Source: Symsagittifera roscoffensis (Eukaryota > Xenacoelomorpha > Acoela > Convolutidae). From it: a stretch of 64,000 bases of DNA. Where the stretch lies: the NCBI RefSeq assembly GCF_963678635.1, contig NC_087063.1, forward strand, positions 3,816,580 to 3,880,579. The letters run 5' to 3'. The translations under genes were made by a program, and so were the position numbers. Under the pieces are notes generated by a model. The model did no database searches, was not told where the DNA came from, and was given only the letters and a program-made list of their open reading frames with translations. Of this stretch, positions 61,460-64,000 are shown piece by piece; position 1 is the first letter of the stretch; the number at the start of each line of letters is the position of its first letter.

Positions 61460-62594
61460 ACCAAAAAGCTATCAAAAATTGCTACCCAAAAGTCACCAAG
61501 TCAGTCTTCACCGACATCATCCCAAGATAACCCAACAACACCTTCAACTATCAATAATCCTCAAACATCTACACGAATTTCCTTTCAAGATAACCCATAC
61601 ACTTTTGAAGAACGACACGCTCGTTTATCAGAACCACTAGAACCAGTTCAACGACAAGCACCTTTAAGCGAACCAACATATAACTTATACCCAACACTAC
61701 CACAAGAATTAAGTAGAATACGAAATCCTAGTCAAAACCAAAATACAGTCGAAATAAATAGACAAATTATACATCCTCGACGGAACAGGAATTTTCTAAC
61801 TCCCCGAGTTCATTTTGATATACCTCAATCCCCATCACAAAACACTCCAGAAAACCCCATTGGTATATTACCAGAAACCCCTACGCTTCTTTCACAACGT
61901 AGCACCTCAAGCCTACCATCAGATTACTTAGGTTCAACACCAACATCTGAACAAATACGTGAAAATCCCTTTAACCCCCCAAACCAGGCATCACGACTAC
62001 CATATTGGACAACACATTCATTTACACAAGGTGAATTAAATTTAGTCAATGATCCAATAGATATTTCTACGGATACAACAACATCCTCATCACTACCAGA
62101 AACATTATCACTACCATCAACACCATCAATAAGCCAGATTTCACCACCACCTTTTAACTTAAATTTTCCAAATAATCTCGACGCCAGATATCGAGAACAA
62201 TCATCAACAAATATCCCTTTAAGACTAGTTTGGAATACATTTACAGCCCCTCCACCATTATTTGGACAACATCTAGAAAGTAATCGCCTCCACAACTGGG
62301 CACTTAATAGATTACAATACCGACAAGACATTCACGACGATATCCGTGATCACAATATCCAAATACTCCAATAAAACAGTTTACAATTAAAGTTTGAAAT
62401 CACAGTTAAATTAAACAACATTACTCAACATCCCTACCCATTAAACCCACCAAACATAACAGCTCAATCACTACCACCACCATTTATAACCACTGAAGTA
62501 ATATATAAATACGACAGATATACCAAAAAAACAATTGGTTACATTACATTTTATAACCCATACTCAGGATTATCATACACATGTATATTCTAAA
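61460..62594 (+). CDS. ORF without ATG, Pro/Ser/Gln-rich, with internal TAA (element 2)
   Basis: The frame opens after TAG 61457-61459 and runs 304 codons to TAA 62372-62374 with no ATG at all, then continues 73 more codons to TAA 62592-62594. The composition is protein-like throughout (N-terminal Ser/Pro/Gln, then LEPVQRQAPLSEPTYNLYP, later RLHNWALNRLQYRQDIHDDI), and the part after the TAA holds NPYSGLSYTC. Expression would need splicing, frameshifting or non-AUG start. Family unknown. Overlaps the env ATG at 62581. Confidence 0.5.
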
Positions 62595-64000
62595 ATTATT
62601 AATTTTTCTCCAACTCCTTTTTCTAGTAATCTCAAATCAAAACATAAACCCTTCTCCCCGCACAGGACCCCAAGATTTATTAGTAACACATTACGATTGT
62701 GAAGAAAACGAACAAAAAACACTACACAAGTATGCAATAAATCAAGTATCACAGTGCGAAACAGAACCCCAAGCCATAGAAACTACAAATGTTATAGCAA
62801 CACTTTATTCAAAAGCCCGAGCAACTACAGTTATAGGATATAAATTCACAGCAACATTTTCTGAAAAGAAAGTACATTGTTCACAAGTCTCAAACGGAAA
62901 TAAAAACCGACTTGACCATGAATCATTCTACCAGAGTAATATAGAACGACTTTTACATCTCAATCCCGAAGATTGTAAAAACGAGTTACTCCGACTAAAC
63001 ATCACAAAAAATAAAAACACAGATAGAAATTTAGTATATTTCCAAGTTTTTTCAGATTCTGTACATCAAGCAGAACTTGAAAGATATCAAGGACATATAA
63101 AATTAGATGAAAAATACCCATACAACGGCGCACACGGACGATTAACCTATGACATGCACGATAAACACTGGATACCACACATTGGTATAAATGACCCATC
63201 AAACTGCAAAGCAGACACAAAAAATAAAGGATACCAAGAAATAATGTTTTTCGATTGGAAAATACAACTCGAAAAAATACAACTCACACGAGATTTATCA
63301 GACAACACAATGATTTATCAAGGAATTAGATTACCTTGTAAAAACGACCAAGGTTATATCGACCCTACAACCAGAACACAAGCAACAATTGTTTGGTTCC
63401 CCGAAGACACATGTACAACATTTCAAGTAGCAAAAATACACGCTCGTATGATAAAATTTCACGAAAAATATTTTATACAATCAATACCATATGAACAAGT
63501 AAATCCATAACGAAAAATAAGTTCTAATTTTCGAAACATTCATAATATAGAAAATAAATTAACACGTTTTCAAATATATCAAGAAACAGAACTTGCATGT
63601 AAATACAGAAACCCACTTCACAAAACACAATACTCTGAAATATTAGTTGAATACGAAAATGGATTCGACATGACCACTGGAAAAATAAAAGTCGACCCAT
63701 ACGCCACAAGTCATCCCCTAAACGAAGGAACATCATATATACCAGTTAATTTTCAAAAGAATACAGGTCAACCTGGTGGACATTTAAAACCCCAAAACGA
63801 TCAAAGCACACGTTTACAAGAACTATCACTAATGAATAGTACATATTTTGGTAATATCCACTATGATATTCACTTAGATATGAAACTAGACTACACGATT
63901 AGCCGAATTTTTCAAGAAATGTCACTCTCCGAATTAGAAACATTACACCAACTATGCGAATTAGAAAGAACACAAATATTACAATCACTTGCACTAGCAG
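62581..64000 (+). CDS. env: Env-like glycoprotein of element 2, with internal TAA, partial
   Basis: Starts with a clear signal peptide (hydrophobic ILKLLIFLQLLFLVI at residues 3-17). The first segment is 309 residues to TAA 63508-63510 and has several Cys (such as THYDC and QVSQCET). The same frame stays open after the TAA for 163 codons to the window end, with coding-like sequence and a late ELETLHQLCELERTQ segment. The overall layout reminds me of glycoproteins of chuvirus-like type found in arthropod elements, but this is pattern memory and weak. A transmembrane anchor would lie beyond the window. Role: probably membrane fusion for cell-to-cell spread. Confidence 0.55.

Larger units (their letters stand above)
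50210..64000 (+). mobile_element. Large env-bearing Ty3/gypsy-type LTR retroelement (element 2), truncated by the window end
   Basis: Order: candidate LTR, primer-binding site, small ORFs, gag-protease, pol (-1 frame), small membrane ORFs, a Pro/Ser/Gln-rich ORF, env-like ORF. At least 13.8 kb, and the 3' LTR is not reached. The plus strand is very rich in A, moderate in C and poor in G over the whole coding part, quite unlike element 1. Gag-pro and pol are uninterrupted for 8.2 kb, which suggests a young copy. Errantivirus-like elements have env genes, but the gene set here is larger. Confidence 0.85.

Noticed and set aside
1-64000. Stop-codon reassignment (TAA or TGA as sense) in this genome
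   Set aside because: Host-type genes end normally at TAG (24040), TAA (35961) and TAA (45857), and most element ORFs also end with these codons.

Overview
The window looks like the AT-rich nuclear genome of an invertebrate metazoan. Its host genes are interrupted by introns with GT..AG ends and T-rich TTTCAG or TTTTAG acceptors. One host gene is a FAM161-type ciliary protein and another is a two-RRM, glycine-rich hnRNP-like RNA-binding protein. The rest is dominated by two very large Ty3/gypsy-type LTR retroelements and by small dispersed repeats. I cannot name the species.

Layout. (1) 1-21821: a giant, GC-richer LTR retroelement (element 1). It has a repeat-rich leader, gag (2554-5301), protease (5297-5977), RT/RNase H/integrase (6014-10234), a macro-domain ORF (10280-11308), then a closely packed 3' module: a coiled-coil ORF, a SGNH-hydrolase ORF, a second SGNH-like ORF and two large unknown ORFs (11827-20486), a purine tract and a 1.29 kb 3' LTR. 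(2) 22183-24042: an intronless FAM161-like coding sequence. (3) 25381-35963: a seven-exon gene for a 456-residue RNA-binding protein. Its introns carry five copies of a two-hairpin RNA that fits an H/ACA snoRNA, plus hAT-like and foldback MITEs. (4) 36-50 kb: mostly repeats, including about ten tRNA-like Pol III heads and three copies of an approximately 0.8 kb repeat. I also find a small three-exon gene on the minus strand (45857-46446) and some weak plus-strand exon candidates (40.1-41.6 kb). (5) about 50210-64000: a second, A/C-rich LTR retroelement (element 2), cut by the window edge. It has a candidate 5' LTR and primer-binding site, a small basic ORF, gag-protease, pol in the -1 frame, two small membrane ORFs, an ORF with no ATG, and an env-like ORF with a signal peptide that continues past a TAA to the window end.

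How they work together. Both elements show separate reading frames joined by likely recoding (+1 at gag/pro of element 1, -1 at gag/pol of element 2), in-frame stop codons at six places, stop-start overlaps (ATGA at 12636) and a strong splice acceptor upstream of the 3' module of element 1. This suggests subgenomic expression of accessory genes. The two best candidates for something not well described are the accessory module of element 1 (macro domain plus SGNH domains plus unknown proteins) and the intron-hosted H/ACA snoRNA family.
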